This document shows, in pieces, positions 35,657-44,777 of a stretch of 51,586 bases of DNA. The notes beneath the pieces are model-generated. The model saw only the letters and a program-made list of their open reading frames with translations. It ran no database searches and was not told the origin of the DNA. Source of the stretch: Micromonospora craterilacus (lineage in GTDB: Bacteria > Actinomycetota > Actinomycetes > Mycobacteriales > Micromonosporaceae); the NCBI RefSeq assembly GCF_003236315.1, contig NZ_POTY01000010.1, positions 1 to 51,586 on the forward strand, read 5' to 3'. Made by a program: the position numbers and the translations under genes. The stretch's first letter is position 1. Each line of letters starts with the position of its first letter.

Positions 35657-36037
35657 ATGACCGACAAGGACAGGCAGGACCGGGGACCGGAGGGTGTCGC
35701 TCCCTGGGGCACCACGGACGGCTTCGACGCGGATCCGCCGTGGGGAGCCGGTGACGACTCGCCCATGGACGAGGGCAGTGAGGCGACCGCGGTGTCCGAG
35801 GGTCGGCGCGGCGAACAGCGAGCGGGCGAGACCCCGACGGAGCACCAGCCCGCCGGCCGGCACGGGTTCGGGTCGGTGGAGCCGACCCGTACGCCGGCGG
35901 CCGGTCCGGGCGCGCCACCGGATCCGGCGCCGTCGGGGCGTACCTTCCCGGACGACGAGGCCGGCGAGGACCTGCCGGACAACGCGCTGGAGGAGGCGAC
36001 CGGCATGCGGCCGGAAGGGGTCTCCTGGCACAGCTGA
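35657..36037 (+). CDS. Small acidic, probably disordered protein
   Basis: 126 residues from the ATG at 35657 (GAGG 5 nt upstream; a GTG two codons earlier is possible). The sequence is rich in Asp, Glu, Gly and Pro, with no hydrophobic core, so it is probably intrinsically disordered: APWGTTDGFDADPPWGAGDD, FPDDEAGEDLPDNALEEATG and a C-terminal EGVSWHS. No family recognised. A role in stress protection or as a partner of the preceding membrane protein is conceivable but unsupported. Confidence 0.6.
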   Translation: MTDKDRQDRGPEGVAPWGTTDGFDADPPWGAGDDSPMDEGSEATAVSEGRRGEQRAGETPTEHQPAGRHGFGSVEPTRTPAAGPGAPPDPAPSGRTFPDDEAGEDLPDNALEEATGMRPEGVSWHS

Positions 36038-36132
36038 GCCGGCGGGGCGTGCCTGACGCGCGGTTACCAGCCGCAGCGCCGGGCGGGCGGATCGACGACC
36101 GCTGGGCGGTGACCGCGGGGGCGACTGGTTGG

Positions 36133-36138
36133 TAACGT
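36133..36138 (+). promoter_or_regulatory. Putative leaderless -10 box (TAACGT)
   Basis: TAACGT lies 6 nt before the ATG at 36145, and a GTGACC -35-like hexamer lies 18 bp further upstream. Confidence 0.5.
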
Positions 36139-36144
36139 GCCGCG

Positions 36145-36867
36145 ATGAGTCTGCGGCGGCGTCGACCGGCGGCGGTGGCCTTCCGCGTGGCGGTCGTGAT
36201 CAGCGTGCTGGCGGGCATCGTGCTCACCGCGCTCGGTCCGGCCACGGTGACCGGCCTCCTGCCGTACTTCACCATCCAGAGCAACATCGCGGTCGGCCTG
36301 GTCGCCGGGTACGCCGCCTGGCGAGCCTGGCAGGGTCGGCCGGATCCGCCGGCCGCGGTCAAGGGCGCCGTGACCCTGTACATCACCATCACCGGGGTGG
36401 TCTACCACCTGGTGCTGGCCAACCCGGCCAGCCCGTTCGCCATGCCGGAGCCCGATCGGGCCCTCGGCGAGGCGCTGGGCAACCAGTTCCTGCACACCGT
36501 GGTGCCGCTGCTCACCGTGGCCGACTGGGTGCTGCTGGACCGGCGCGGCCGGCTGCGCCTGCGGTACGCGCTCTGGTGGCTGGCCTTCCCGCTGGGCTAC
36601 CTGGGCTTCGCGCTGCTCCGTGGGCTGGTGGTGCACCGCTACCCGTACCCGTTCGTGGACGTCGGGGCGCTGGGCTACGGCGGCGTGGCGATCGTCGCGG
36701 CTGTCCTCGCGGTGGTGTTCTGGCTGCTCGGCCTGATGTTCGTCGGCGCCGACCGAGCCCTGGCCCGGTTCCGGCCGGCGCCCGCCGCCCCGGACGGTGC
36801 GGTCGGGACGGAATCAGCGGCTGCCGCCCCGGCCGACGTGGCGGCCACCGGCCGCTCCGCGCGGTGA
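36145..36867 (+). CDS. Pr6Pr-type membrane protein
   Basis: 240 residues with six hydrophobic segments: AVVISVLAGIVLTALG, YFTIQSNIAVGLVAGYAAW, AVTLYITITGVVYHLVL, FLHTVVPLLTVADWVLL, ALWWLAFPLGYLGFALLRG and VAIVAAVLAVVFWLLGLMFV. FTIQSN, YHLVL, NQFLHTVVP and HRYPYPFVDV are the conserved polar motifs of this family, which is distantly similar to FAR-17a/AIG1-type proteins; the biochemical role is unknown. The transcript is probably leaderless. It overlaps the next gene by 4 bp (GTGA). Confidence 0.8.
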   Translation: MSLRRRRPAAVAFRVAVVISVLAGIVLTALGPATVTGLLPYFTIQSNIAVGLVAGYAAWRAWQGRPDPPAAVKGAVTLYITITGVVYHLVLANPASPFAMPEPDRALGEALGNQFLHTVVPLLTVADWVLLDRRGRLRLRYALWWLAFPLGYLGFALLRGLVVHRYPYPFVDVGALGYGGVAIVAAVLAVVFWLLGLMFVGADRALARFRPAPAAPDGAVGTESAAAAPADVAATGRSAR

Positions 36868-37895
36868 GCGCGTCCGGGGCGGGGACCGCCGCCGGGTCGA
36901 CCGAACAGCGGGTGTTGACGGCGCTGTTGGCCATGCAGCGGCAGTCCTGGGAGCAGGGCGTCGCCGGGCACGCGGCACTGGACCTGGGGCTCGGCGAGTT
37001 GGCGGTGCTGCTGGCCGACGCGGCGGTGACCCGGCAGCAGCCCGACGGCCGGCTCGGCGACGCCGGCGGGGAGCAGGGTGCGGTCAACGGCGCGGCCTAC
37101 GGCGAGGCGGTGCGGTACGCGGCGCAGGTCACCGGGGATCCGCGTTTCGCCTCCGCACTGGACGCGCAGCTGCGCTGGCTGCGGGTCGAGGCACCCCGGG
37201 CCGACGACGGCACGCTGTTCCATCTGCTCGGCGGCCGTGAGGTCTGGGCCGACACGGTGTACATGGTGGTGCCGCTGCTGGCGGTGACCAGGCATCCCGA
37301 GTTGGCCGTCGCACAGGTGCGCGGGCATCGTGACCGGCTGCACGACCGGCGCAGCGGGCTCTACGCCGCCCGCTGGGACAGCGACCAGAGCCGGTTGACC
37401 CATCCGGAGCACTGGGGCACCGGCAACGGCTGGGTGGTCGCCGGGATCAGCCGGGCGCTACGGCTGCGCGCCGACTGGCCGGCCGGTGTCCGCGACGAAC
37501 TGGCCGGGCACGCCCGCGAGGTGATCGACGCCTGCCTGGCGTACCGGGGTGAGGACGGGCTCTTTCCGGACGTGTTGGACGATCCGGCCACCTTCCGAGA
37601 GGCGAACGTGGCGCAGATGCTCGGGTACGCGACGCTGACCGGGGTCGCCGACGGCTGGCTGCCGTCCTCGTACGCCGTCCCCGGCCGGGATCTCGTGGCC
37701 GCCGCCGACCGACGGGTCGACGGGCGTGGGCTGGTCACCGGGGTGTCCGGGGCACCGGCGTTCACCGCGCCGGGCACCTCCAGCGAGGCGCAGGCCTTCC
37801 ACCTGATGGCCCATGCCGCGCTGCGCCGGCTGCCGGCGGCGGACGCAGGTGCCGGTCGGCCGGGGCCGGCGGGACCAAGGACACTGCCGCGCTGA
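36864..37895 (+). CDS. GH88/GH105-like unsaturated-uronyl hydrolase, predicted
   Basis: 343 residues from the GTG overlapping the Pr6Pr stop. No signal peptide is evident, so cytoplasmic. The (alpha/alpha)6-barrel pattern is visible as repeated paired helices. Family-like motifs are NGAAYGEAVRYAAQVTGD, EVWADTVYMVVPLLAV (the Asp near the position of the GH105 catalytic residue), HPEHWGTGNGWVVAGISRAL (WxxGNGW motif) and EANVAQMLGYATLTGVADGW near the C-terminus. Such enzymes cleave unsaturated uronic-acid disaccharides from pectin or glycosaminoglycan breakdown, but some relatives have other roles. No polysaccharide-lyase genes are nearby, so the substrate is open. Confidence 0.72.
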   Translation: MSASGAGTAAGSTEQRVLTALLAMQRQSWEQGVAGHAALDLGLGELAVLLADAAVTRQQPDGRLGDAGGEQGAVNGAAYGEAVRYAAQVTGDPRFASALDAQLRWLRVEAPRADDGTLFHLLGGREVWADTVYMVVPLLAVTRHPELAVAQVRGHRDRLHDRRSGLYAARWDSDQSRLTHPEHWGTGNGWVVAGISRALRLRADWPAGVRDELAGHAREVIDACLAYRGEDGLFPDVLDDPATFREANVAQMLGYATLTGVADGWLPSSYAVPGRDLVAAADRRVDGRGLVTGVSGAPAFTAPGTSSEAQAFHLMAHAALRRLPAADAGAGRPGPAGPRTLPR

Positions 37896-37990
37896 CCGGC
37901 GCGCTGCCACCGTAGCGGGTAGAGGCGGGTTTGGCCTGGCATCTGCTGGGGAGCCGACCCGCTGACGATGCTCGACAACGGGAGGCAAGG

Positions 37991-39037
37991 ATGCGTGCGC
38001 TGCGGCTGACCGCCTGGAAGACCGAACCGGAGCTGGTCGAGGTCGACGAGCCGACGCCGGGCCCGGGTCAGGTGGTGGTGAAGATCGGTGGTGCCGGAGC
38101 CTGCCACTCCGACCTGCACCTGATGCACGACTTCGAGCCGGGCGCCGTGCCGTGGAACCCGCCGTTCACGCTCGGCCACGAGAACGCCGGCTGGGTGCAC
38201 GCGCTCGGCGCCGGAGTCACCGGGCTGGAGATCGGCCAGCCGGTCGCCGTGTACGGCCCGTGGGGATGCGGCACCTGCGCCCGCTGCCGGGTCGGCGTCG
38301 ACACCTACTGCGAGAACCCGGCCGGCGCCCCGGTGCCCGGCGGCGGCGGTGGGCTCGGGCTGGACGGTGGCATGGCCGAGTACGAGCTGGTGCCGGCCGC
38401 CCGACACGTCGTGCCGCTGCCCGAGGGTCTGGACCCGGTGCTGGCGGCGCCGCTGACCGACGCCGGCCTCACCCCGTACCACGCGATCCGGCGGTCCTGG
38501 TCCAAGCTGCCGCCCGGCAGCACCGCGGTGGTGATCGGTGTCGGCGGGCTCGGGCACGTCGGCGTGCAGATCCTGAAGGCCACCACCGCGGCCCGGGTCA
38601 TCGCGGTGGACAACCGGGACGACGCGTTGCGGCTCGCCGAGGAGTGCGGCGCCGACCTGACGCTGCGGTCGGGTGAGCGCACCGCCGAGGAGATCCGGGC
38701 GGCCACCGGCGGTCGGGGCGCCGACGTGGTGCTCGACTTCGTCGGCGTCGACGCCACCCTGCGCACCGGTGCCGCCGCCGCACGCACCGTGGGTGACCTG
38801 ACCATCGTCGGCATCGGCGGTGGCACGCTGCCGGTGAGCTTCTTCTCGGTGCCGTACGAGGTCAGCATCCAGACCACGTACTGGGGCAGCCGCCCAGAGC
38901 TGATCGAGGTACTCGACCTCGGCGCGCGGGGGCTGGTGCGGCCGAAGACGACCACGTTCCGCCTGGACGACGCGATGACCGCGTACCGGATGATGCAGGA
39001 GGGCACGCTGGAGGGCCGGGCCGTCATCGTGCCGTGA
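37991..39037 (+). CDS. Zinc-dependent alcohol dehydrogenase (NAD(P)-type)
   Basis: 348 residues; the ATG follows GGGAGGCAAGG. Medium-chain dehydrogenase: catalytic-zinc ligands in GACHSDLH (Cys, His) and LGHENAGWV (GHE), structural-zinc Cys in YGPWGCGTCARCRVGVDTYCEN, and the nucleotide-binding motif VIGVGGLGHVGVQILKA, with the acidic residue in VDNRDDALRLAEE favouring NAD. Length and motifs are complete. It oxidises alcohols or reduces aldehydes; the substrate cannot be read. A downstream 2H phosphoesterase starts 13 bp later but has its own -10 box. Confidence 0.9.
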   Translation: MRALRLTAWKTEPELVEVDEPTPGPGQVVVKIGGAGACHSDLHLMHDFEPGAVPWNPPFTLGHENAGWVHALGAGVTGLEIGQPVAVYGPWGCGTCARCRVGVDTYCENPAGAPVPGGGGGLGLDGGMAEYELVPAARHVVPLPEGLDPVLAAPLTDAGLTPYHAIRRSWSKLPPGSTAVVIGVGGLGHVGVQILKATTAARVIAVDNRDDALRLAEECGADLTLRSGERTAEEIRAATGGRGADVVLDFVGVDATLRTGAAAARTVGDLTIVGIGGGTLPVSFFSVPYEVSIQTTYWGSRPELIEVLDLGARGLVRPKTTTFRLDDAMTAYRMMQEGTLEGRAVIVP

Positions 39038-39038
39038 C

Positions 39039-39044
39039 TACAGT
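39039..39044 (+). promoter_or_regulatory. Putative leaderless -10 box (TACAGT)
   Basis: TACAGT begins 1 bp after the dehydrogenase stop and lies 6 nt before the GTG start at 39051. Confidence 0.4.
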
Positions 39045-39050
39045 GATCAT

Positions 39051-39566
39051 GTGGTCGCCGCGTTGGAGCTCTATCTGGACACCGCCGCCACCCGACGGAT
39101 CCGGGTGCTCTGGGACGCCCTGGAGGCCGAGGGGGTGCAGAGCATGCGCTCCCTGCTGGAGCAGCGGCACCGGCCCCACGTCTCGCTCGCGGTCGCGCCG
39201 AGTTTCGACCCGGATCAGGTCGCGGCGGCGCTGGCCGGCACCACGGTGGCGGCGCCGCTGCGGCTGTCCTTCCAGCACGCCGGGCAGTTCGTCGGCCGGG
39301 TGCTCTGGCTGGGCCCGGTGCCCACGGTGGAGCTGCTGGCGCACCACCGGACGGTGCACCACCGACTCGCCGCGGCCGGTATCCAGCTGGTCGAGCACTA
39401 CCAGCCGGGCCGGTGGGTGCCGCACTGCACGCTGTCCATGCGGGTACCGAACACGCTGATGGCCGCCGCCGTACGCCGGTGCCTGGAGGTGCTGCCGCTG
39501 GAGGCCACCGTGGTCGCCGCCGCCCTCACCGACCACGCCCGCGGCATCTCCCACCCTCTTCCCTAG
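39051..39566 (+). CDS. 2H phosphoesterase / 2'-5' RNA ligase family protein
   Basis: 171 residues from a GTG. Two His-x-Ser/Thr motifs define the family: HVSLAV (residues about 43-48) and HCTLSM (about 125-130), each in a matching half of the bilobal fold. AALELYLD at the start and [15 protein letters not shown] are typical. The 2H family cleaves or joins 2'-5' phosphodiester or cyclic phosphate bonds; the physiological substrate is unknown. It runs tail-to-tail into the siderophore-reductase gene, with the two stop codons overlapping by 4 bp. Confidence 0.85.
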   Translation: MVAALELYLDTAATRRIRVLWDALEAEGVQSMRSLLEQRHRPHVSLAVAPSFDPDQVAAALAGTTVAAPLRLSFQHAGQFVGRVLWLGPVPTVELLAHHRTVHHRLAAAGIQLVEHYQPGRWVPHCTLSMRVPNTLMAAAVRRCLEVLPLEATVVAAALTDHARGISHPLP

Positions 39567-40468
39567 ACGGGGGTGGCGCGGCCGTGACGCCAGTAACCCA
39601 TGAAGGCCACTGCGCGACGGTCCAGGCCCCGCTCGGCGACCAGGTGCCGGCGCAGGGTACGGATCACCCCCGCCTCCCCCGCCAGCCACGCGTAGAGCGG
39701 GGCCGTCGGGATCACGTCCGGCACCTCCCAGAGGATCTCGCGGTCCACGTCGACGTCGTCCACCGGCTGGGTGGCCGGCGACCCGGCGCCGGAGAGCAGT
39801 TCCCCCGCCGCGGCGGCAACGGCGCCGACCAGCCGACTGCCGTGCGGGTCGGTGCCCCGGGGCAGCCAGGTCACCTCCACTCCGGGCGGCGTGACCAGCG
39901 GCAGCACGTCCTCCGCCGCCGGTACCTCCAGCAGCACCCGGCCCTGCGCGTGCAGCGGCAGCCGCTCGCAGATGCCGCCGATCGCCGGCACGGCCGTCTC
40001 GTCCCCGGCCAGCAGCAGGCACCCGGTCGACGGGGGCCGGAACTCGACCCCACCGTGGTCGCCGCCGTACTCCGCGTCCGGTCCCAGGATCGCGATCTCG
40101 TCGCCGAGCCGGACCCGCCGGGCCCACCGGGTCGCCGGACCACCGTCGCCGTGCAGCACCAGGTCGACGTCCAGCTCGCTCAGGTACGGCCGGACCGCCC
40201 GGGCGGTGTAGGTGCGGATCGGGTTGCGCCGGTGCTCCGGCAGCGCCCGCCACTGCGCGTACCAGTCCGGGCCCTGGGGCAGGTACACCCCGCGCTGGCC
40301 GGGCAGCGGCAGGGCCAGCTTGATCCGCTGGTCGTAGCCGTTGTCGGCGAAGCGGTCCAGGTCCGGGCCGGTGAAGGTGACGCGGACGAAGGACGGGCTG
40401 AGTCGGCGTACCGCGCGGACCTCGACGGTGAACATCCGCCACGGTGCGATGGGCAGGGTGTTGGTCAT
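39563..40468 (-). CDS. Siderophore-interacting FAD/NADPH reductase
   Basis: 301 residues; the ATG has AAAGAGAGAG upstream. SIP-family flavoreductase: [23 protein letters not shown] at the start, [10 protein letters not shown] (FAD-binding R-x-Y-T/S), then [20 protein letters not shown] (NADPH-binding) and a C-terminal [17 protein letters not shown] with the conserved E-x-x-x-I-R-x-L-R, ending in GYWRHGRA. It reduces Fe(III)-siderophore in the cytosol and releases iron. It is last in the operon ATPase, binding lipoprotein, permease, reductase, so iron-box control at 44463 probably covers it. Confidence 0.92.
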   Translation of the reverse strand: MTNTLPIAPWRMFTVEVRAVRRLSPSFVRVTFTGPDLDRFADNGYDQRIKLALPLPGQRGVYLPQGPDWYAQWRALPEHRRNPIRTYTARAVRPYLSELDVDLVLHGDGGPATRWARRVRLGDEIAILGPDAEYGGDHGGVEFRPPSTGCLLLAGDETAVPAIGGICERLPLHAQGRVLLEVPAAEDVLPLVTPPGVEVTWLPRGTDPHGSRLVGAVAAAAGELLSGAGSPATQPVDDVDVDREILWEVPDVIPTAPLYAWLAGEAGVIRTLRRHLVAERGLDRRAVAFMGYWRHGRATPV

Positions 40469-40505
40469 GTGTCTCTCTCTTTGCGGGCCGGGTCGCGTCC
40501 GGGCG

Positions 40506-42614
40506 CTACCGGGGTGGGGACGCCGAGGCGCGCGAGCGCCACAGCAGCCAGACGAAGTACGGGGTGCCGATCAGGGCGGTGACCAGGCCGGCCGGGATCT
40601 GGGCCGGGGCGATCACGGTGCGGCCGAGGGTGTCGGCGAGGCTGACCAGGGCCGCGCCGATCAGCGCGGCGACCGGAAGCACCCGGGCGTGCCGGCCACC
40701 GACGAGGGCGCGGGCGGCGTGCGGGCCGACCAGCCCGACGAAGCCGATCACACCGACGGCGGAGACCGCGGTCGAGGTGAGCAGCGCCGCCGCGCCGAGC
40801 GCGACCAGCCGGGTGCGTTCCAGCCGGACGCCGAGCACCCGGGGGGTGTCGTCGTCGAGCGTCATCAGGTCCAGTTCGCGCCGGGCGGCGACCACGGCCG
40901 GGGTGAGCACCAGCAGGGCGATCGCCACCGGCAGCACCTGGGTGGCGGTACGGCCGTAGGTGGAGCCGGAGAGCCAGGTCAACGCCTTGCCGGTGTTCCA
41001 GGGGTCGAAGGCGACGATCAAGAAGGTGATCATCGCCAGGCCACCCTGCCAGGCGCCGAAGCCGATCAGCACCAGCCGGTCGGAGCTGAGCCCGCCGCGC
41101 CAGGCCGCCCCGTAGACGAGGGCGAAGGCCAACATCGCGCCGAGCCCGGCCACCCCGGAGACGGCCCACACGCTGGCCAGCGGCACGAAGGTGAGCAGCG
41201 AGACCGCGCCCAGCCCGGCGCCGGCGGTGATGCCGAGGATGCCGGGCTCGGCGAGCGGGTTGCGGCAGACCGCCTGCACGGTGGTGCCGGCGACCGCGAG
41301 CGCCGCGCCGGCCAGCATTGCCGCGGCGACCCGCGGCCACCGCTGGTCCAGCACGAAGGTGTACGCCGGCCCGGTGCTCCCGTTGAGCCAGTTGGCGATG
41401 TCGCCGAGCAGCACCCAGGTGTCCCCCGCGAGCATGCCGAGCAGCACCGCGGCGACGGTGACCGTGCCGGCGACGGCGACGACACCGCGGCGGAAGGCCG
41501 CCGAGCGGACCGCCACCGGGCCGCCGGGCGGGCGGCGGGTGGGGCCGGCGTCGCGGTGCCGGCGGGCCAGCCAGATGAGGATGGCGGCGCCGAGCAGGGT
41601 GGTCACCACACCGGTGGGGATGTCGACGCCGGCCTGGCCGCCCATGACGGCCCGCAGCAGCACGTCGGAGCCGAGGACGATGACCACCCCGGCGAGGCCG
41701 GACAGCGGCAGCAGGACCCGGTGCCGGTGCACCCCGGGTACGAGGGGGGCGAGCAGCCGGACGATCACCGGCGCGCAGAGGCCCACGAAGCCGACCGGGC
41801 CGGTGAGGGTGACCGCCGCGGCGGACAGCAGCACGGCGAGCACCGTGACGAGCAGTCGGGTACGCCGCACGTCGAGGCCGAGCACGGTGGCGGTGTCGTC
41901 GCCGAGGGCGAGGATGTCGAGGCGGTGCCCGAGCAGCATCAGCGCACCGACGGCGGCACCGATCACCGGCGCGAGCTGGGTGAAGGCGGTCAGGTCGCTC
42001 TGTACCAGCGAGCCGTTGCCCCAGGCGAACAGGCCGATGGTGGCCTGCTCGAAGAGCAGGAGCAGCAGGGTGGTCACCGAGCCGAGCGCCAGTGCGGTGG
42101 CCGAGCCGGCGAGGATCAGCCGGGTGGTGCCGGCCTGCCCGCCGGCCGACATCGCCATCACCAGACCGGCCGCGGCGAGCCCGCCGCAGAAGGCGAGGCC
42201 CCCGGCGGGCAGCGCGGGCAGGGTGATGCCGAACGCGGCGACCGACACGATGGCCAGGTGGGCGCCGGCGTTGACGGCGAGGGTGTCCGGCGAGGCGAGC
42301 GGGTTGCGGGCGATCGACTGTAGGGCGGCGCCGGCGAAGCCGAGGGCGACGCCGATGGCCAGCCCGGCGAGCAGCCGGGGCAGCCGGGAGGCGACCAGCA
42401 CCCGGGCGGTCTCGTCGTCGCCCCCGGTGAGCAGGCGCAGCAGGTCGAGCGCGCCGATCGAGGAGGTGCCCTGGGTGAGGTGCACCGCCGCGACCACCAG
42501 CAGCAGCGCGGTGGCCACGATGAAGGCCCCGGCGACGCGGGGGGCCGAGAGGCGCCCGGCCGGAGCCGGCCGGACGGCCGGCTCCGGGCGCGGGGGCGCG
42601 GTCAGCGCGGTCAC
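40506..42614 (-). CDS. Fused double permease for Fe(III)-siderophores (FhuB-type)
   Basis: 702 residues from a GTG that overlaps the binding-protein stop (GTGA). Two complete FecCD permease modules in tandem: residues about 25-330 ([34 protein letters not shown]...[14 protein letters not shown]) and about 365-690 ([36 protein letters not shown]...[14 protein letters not shown]). Each has the RxPR/AxxAGaalA, NPLA..P and GFVGL..P motifs and about ten membrane segments. The normal systems use two separate chains or a homodimer; this single chain supplies both halves, as in FhuB. An Arg/Pro-rich linker (about residues 345-360) joins them. Confidence 0.93.
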   Translation of the reverse strand: MTALTAPPRPEPAVRPAPAGRLSAPRVAGAFIVATALLLVVAAVHLTQGTSSIGALDLLRLLTGGDDETARVLVASRLPRLLAGLAIGVALGFAGAALQSIARNPLASPDTLAVNAGAHLAIVSVAAFGITLPALPAGGLAFCGGLAAAGLVMAMSAGGQAGTTRLILAGSATALALGSVTTLLLLLFEQATIGLFAWGNGSLVQSDLTAFTQLAPVIGAAVGALMLLGHRLDILALGDDTATVLGLDVRRTRLLVTVLAVLLSAAAVTLTGPVGFVGLCAPVIVRLLAPLVPGVHRHRVLLPLSGLAGVVIVLGSDVLLRAVMGGQAGVDIPTGVVTTLLGAAILIWLARRHRDAGPTRRPPGGPVAVRSAAFRRGVVAVAGTVTVAAVLLGMLAGDTWVLLGDIANWLNGSTGPAYTFVLDQRWPRVAAAMLAGAALAVAGTTVQAVCRNPLAEPGILGITAGAGLGAVSLLTFVPLASVWAVSGVAGLGAMLAFALVYGAAWRGGLSSDRLVLIGFGAWQGGLAMITFLIVAFDPWNTGKALTWLSGSTYGRTATQVLPVAIALLVLTPAVVAARRELDLMTLDDDTPRVLGVRLERTRLVALGAAALLTSTAVSAVGVIGFVGLVGPHAARALVGGRHARVLPVAALIGAALVSLADTLGRTVIAPAQIPAGLVTALIGTPYFVWLLWRSRASASPPR

Positions 42615-43591
42615 ACCGCGTAGGTGTTGACGAGCTGGTCGATGTACTGCTTGCCGGAGAGCGGCCCACCGAAGGTCCAGATGCCGTCGGGCATCCGGTG
42701 CAGGTTGCCCTGCTTGACGAAGGGCAGCGACTTCCAGATGGCGTTGCCGGCGAGGCCGTCGGCGAAGACGTCGGCGCCGTCCGAGGCGTTGTAGAAGAAG
42801 TGCAGGTCCGGGCTGGACAGGGCGGTCAGCCCCTCGACGTCGGTCTGGCCCAGGCCCCACGCCTCGTCGGTCTTGCCGGTCCAGGCGTTGGTGAGGCCGA
42901 GCTGGATGCCGATCTGGGAGACCAGCGCCCCCTGCCCGAACATCCGGACGCTGACCGTGCTGCCTTCCTTCCAGCCGTCGGCGATGGCGAACGGCTTGCC
43001 GGCCGCGCCGGCGCCGGCGATCTTCTTCTTCCCGTCCGCGACGGCGGCGTCGAAGTCGGCGAGCAACTGCTGCGCCTCGGTGGTCCTGCCGACCGCCTTG
43101 GCGATCATGTTCAGGTCCGCGCGCATCCGGCCGAGGTTGTCCGAGGCGTCGCTGCCCTTGGTGACGATGACCGGGACGTACTGCTCAAGCTGGGTCACCA
43201 GGTTGGCGCCGCGGTCGTCCTCCATGACCACCAGGTCGGGTTGCAGCGCGACGATCGAGTCGACGCTCGGCTCGCCCCGGGTGCCGACGTCCTTGGCGCC
43301 CGGGTCAAGCTTGGCGGCGCTGACCCAGGTGGCGTAGCCCTTGGTGTCGGCGACGCCGACCGGCATGACGCCGAGGCCGACGAGCATCTCGACCTCGCCC
43401 CACTCCAGGGCGACGACCTTGGTGGCGGGGTTGTCGAGCTTGATCTCCTTGCCGCGGCTGTCGGTGACGGTGACCGGTCCGCCGGCGGCGGCGGAGGCCG
43501 CGGGCTCGGTGGTGTTCTCGGTGGTGCCGCAGGCGGCCAGCAGCAGCGCGGTGACGGCGGCGACCAGGGCGGTGACACGGGTACGGGACAT
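42611..43591 (-). CDS. Fe(III)-siderophore-binding lipoprotein
   Basis: 326 residues. Signal peptide with lipobox LLAAC near residue 21, then a Ser/Thr/Pro-rich tether and a cluster A-8/FecB-like fold: VTVTDSRGKEIKLDNPATKVVALEWGEVEMLVGLGVMPVGVAD, REPSVDSIVALQPDLVV and a C-terminal AIWKSLPFVKQGNLHRM. Genes next to it are the ATPase 38 bp upstream and the permease overlapping downstream. It catches Fe-siderophore outside the membrane. Whether the siderophore is a hydroxamate, carboxylate or mixed type is not readable, and no siderophore synthesis gene is in the window. Confidence 0.92.
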   Translation of the reverse strand: MSRTRVTALVAAVTALLLAACGTTENTTEPAASAAAGGPVTVTDSRGKEIKLDNPATKVVALEWGEVEMLVGLGVMPVGVADTKGYATWVSAAKLDPGAKDVGTRGEPSVDSIVALQPDLVVMEDDRGANLVTQLEQYVPVIVTKGSDASDNLGRMRADLNMIAKAVGRTTEAQQLLADFDAAVADGKKKIAGAGAAGKPFAIADGWKEGSTVSVRMFGQGALVSQIGIQLGLTNAWTGKTDEAWGLGQTDVEGLTALSSPDLHFFYNASDGADVFADGLAGNAIWKSLPFVKQGNLHRMPDGIWTFGGPLSGKQYIDQLVNTYAV

Positions 43592-43629
43592 GACGTTCTT
43601 TCTCTGGTGCGGTTGCTGACTGGTCTGGT

Positions 43630-44463
43630 TCAGACCGGGATGCGGGTCAGGTGCCGGCCGACGGGGCGGGTGGTCACCAGTCCGGTGAGCGGATCGGCGG
43701 TGACCTCGATGGCGATCCCGTAGGTCTCGGTCAGGTCCTGCTCGGTGAGGACCTCGGCCGGGGTGCCGGTGGCGCGGATCCGGCCGTCGTGCAGCAGGAC
43801 CACCTCGTCGGCCACCGCGGCGGCCTGGTTGAGGTCGTGCAGCACGACGCCGACCGCGACGCCGTGGTCGTCGGCGAGGTCACGCATCAGGTCGAGGATC
43901 TCGACCTGGTAGCGCAGGTCGAGGAAGGTGGTGGGTTCGTCGAGCAGCAGCACCGGGGTGTCCTGGGCCAGGCAGGTCGCCAACCAGACCCGTTGCAGCT
44001 CGCCGCCGGACAGCTCGTCCACCGGCCGGTCGGCCATCGCGGTGACCCCGGTGACGTCCATCGCGCGAGCGACGGCGGTGGGCCCGTCGGGGTCGTCGGC
44101 GCGCCAGCGGCCCCGGTAGGGGTGGCGGCCGTAGCCGACCACGTCGCGGACGGTGACCCCGCTGGGCACCGGCCGGCTCTGGGCGAGCAGGGTGACCCGG
44201 CGGGCGAACTCCTTGGCCGGCAGGCCGGCCGCGGTGCTGCCGTCGGCGAAGTGCACCGTGCCGCTGCCGATCGGGTGCAGCCGGGCGAGCGCCCGCAGCA
44301 GGGTGGATTTGCCGCTGCCGTTCGGCCCGACGAGGGCGGTCACCGCGCCGGGCCGCAGGGTGATCGTGGCACCGTGCACCACGGTCGTGCCGTGGTAGCC
44401 CAGGCGGAGGTCCACCCCGCGAAGGCTCTGCTCGGCGTCGCCCGACGCAAGTCCGCTCGACAT
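43630..44463 (-). CDS. Fe(III)-siderophore ABC transporter ATPase
   Basis: 277 residues, FepC/FhuC size. Walker A GPNGSGKST, Q-loop LLAQSRPVPSGVTV, signature ELSGGELQRVWLA, Walker B PVLLLDEPTTFLDL and the switch His in VVLHDLN. First gene of the iron operon. The ATG lies 6 nt after a TAACCT -10 box that overlaps an iron box, so the mRNA is probably leaderless and no ribosome site is present. The first 12 residues before the family core (LRGVDLRLGY) are unremarkable; a later start (the GTG in RGVDLR) is possible but would lack a ribosome site too. Confidence 0.93.
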   Translation of the reverse strand: MSSGLASGDAEQSLRGVDLRLGYHGTTVVHGATITLRPGAVTALVGPNGSGKSTLLRALARLHPIGSGTVHFADGSTAAGLPAKEFARRVTLLAQSRPVPSGVTVRDVVGYGRHPYRGRWRADDPDGPTAVARAMDVTGVTAMADRPVDELSGGELQRVWLATCLAQDTPVLLLDEPTTFLDLRYQVEILDLMRDLADDHGVAVGVVLHDLNQAAAVADEVVLLHDGRIRATGTPAEVLTEQDLTETYGIAIEVTADPLTGLVTTRPVGRHLTRIPV

Positions 44464-44497
44464 GAGGTTAGGTTAACCTAACCTAACTTGCTGTCAA
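44464..44497 (-). promoter_or_regulatory. Iron-regulated leaderless promoter (iron box overlapping -10)
   Basis: On the minus strand: TTGACA (44497-44492), 16-bp spacer, TAACCT (44475-44470), 6 nt, ATG (44463). The 19-bp sequence TTAGGTTAACCTAACCTAA (plus strand, 44468-44486) covers the -10 and most of the spacer and matches 17 of 19 positions of the DmdR/IdeR consensus as I remember it (TTAGGTTAGGCTAACCTAA). Under iron-replete conditions a bound repressor would cover the -10 box. Confidence 0.85.
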
Positions 44498-44777
44498 GGC
44501 GGGGGGCCGGCCGCCGTCCACGGTCCGGGTGACGGCAACGTCCCAGGTAGACACAGCCCTATGCGTCGCCCAGGAACGCCGCAGGCCACCCTGGGTGGAC
44601 ACTCCCGTCCCGCCCGGATACCCCGACTACGCGCGGACGCCGTGCCGGCACCGCCCGGTGAGCGGCGCGAAACGGTACCGGGGTGGGACGACAGACCCGC
44701 GATAGCAGCGGTAGCGTTGCGCGTCACCGCCGCCGGGCCGCCGGTATGGCGCTCGCGATTGGTACGGAGGATGGGGC

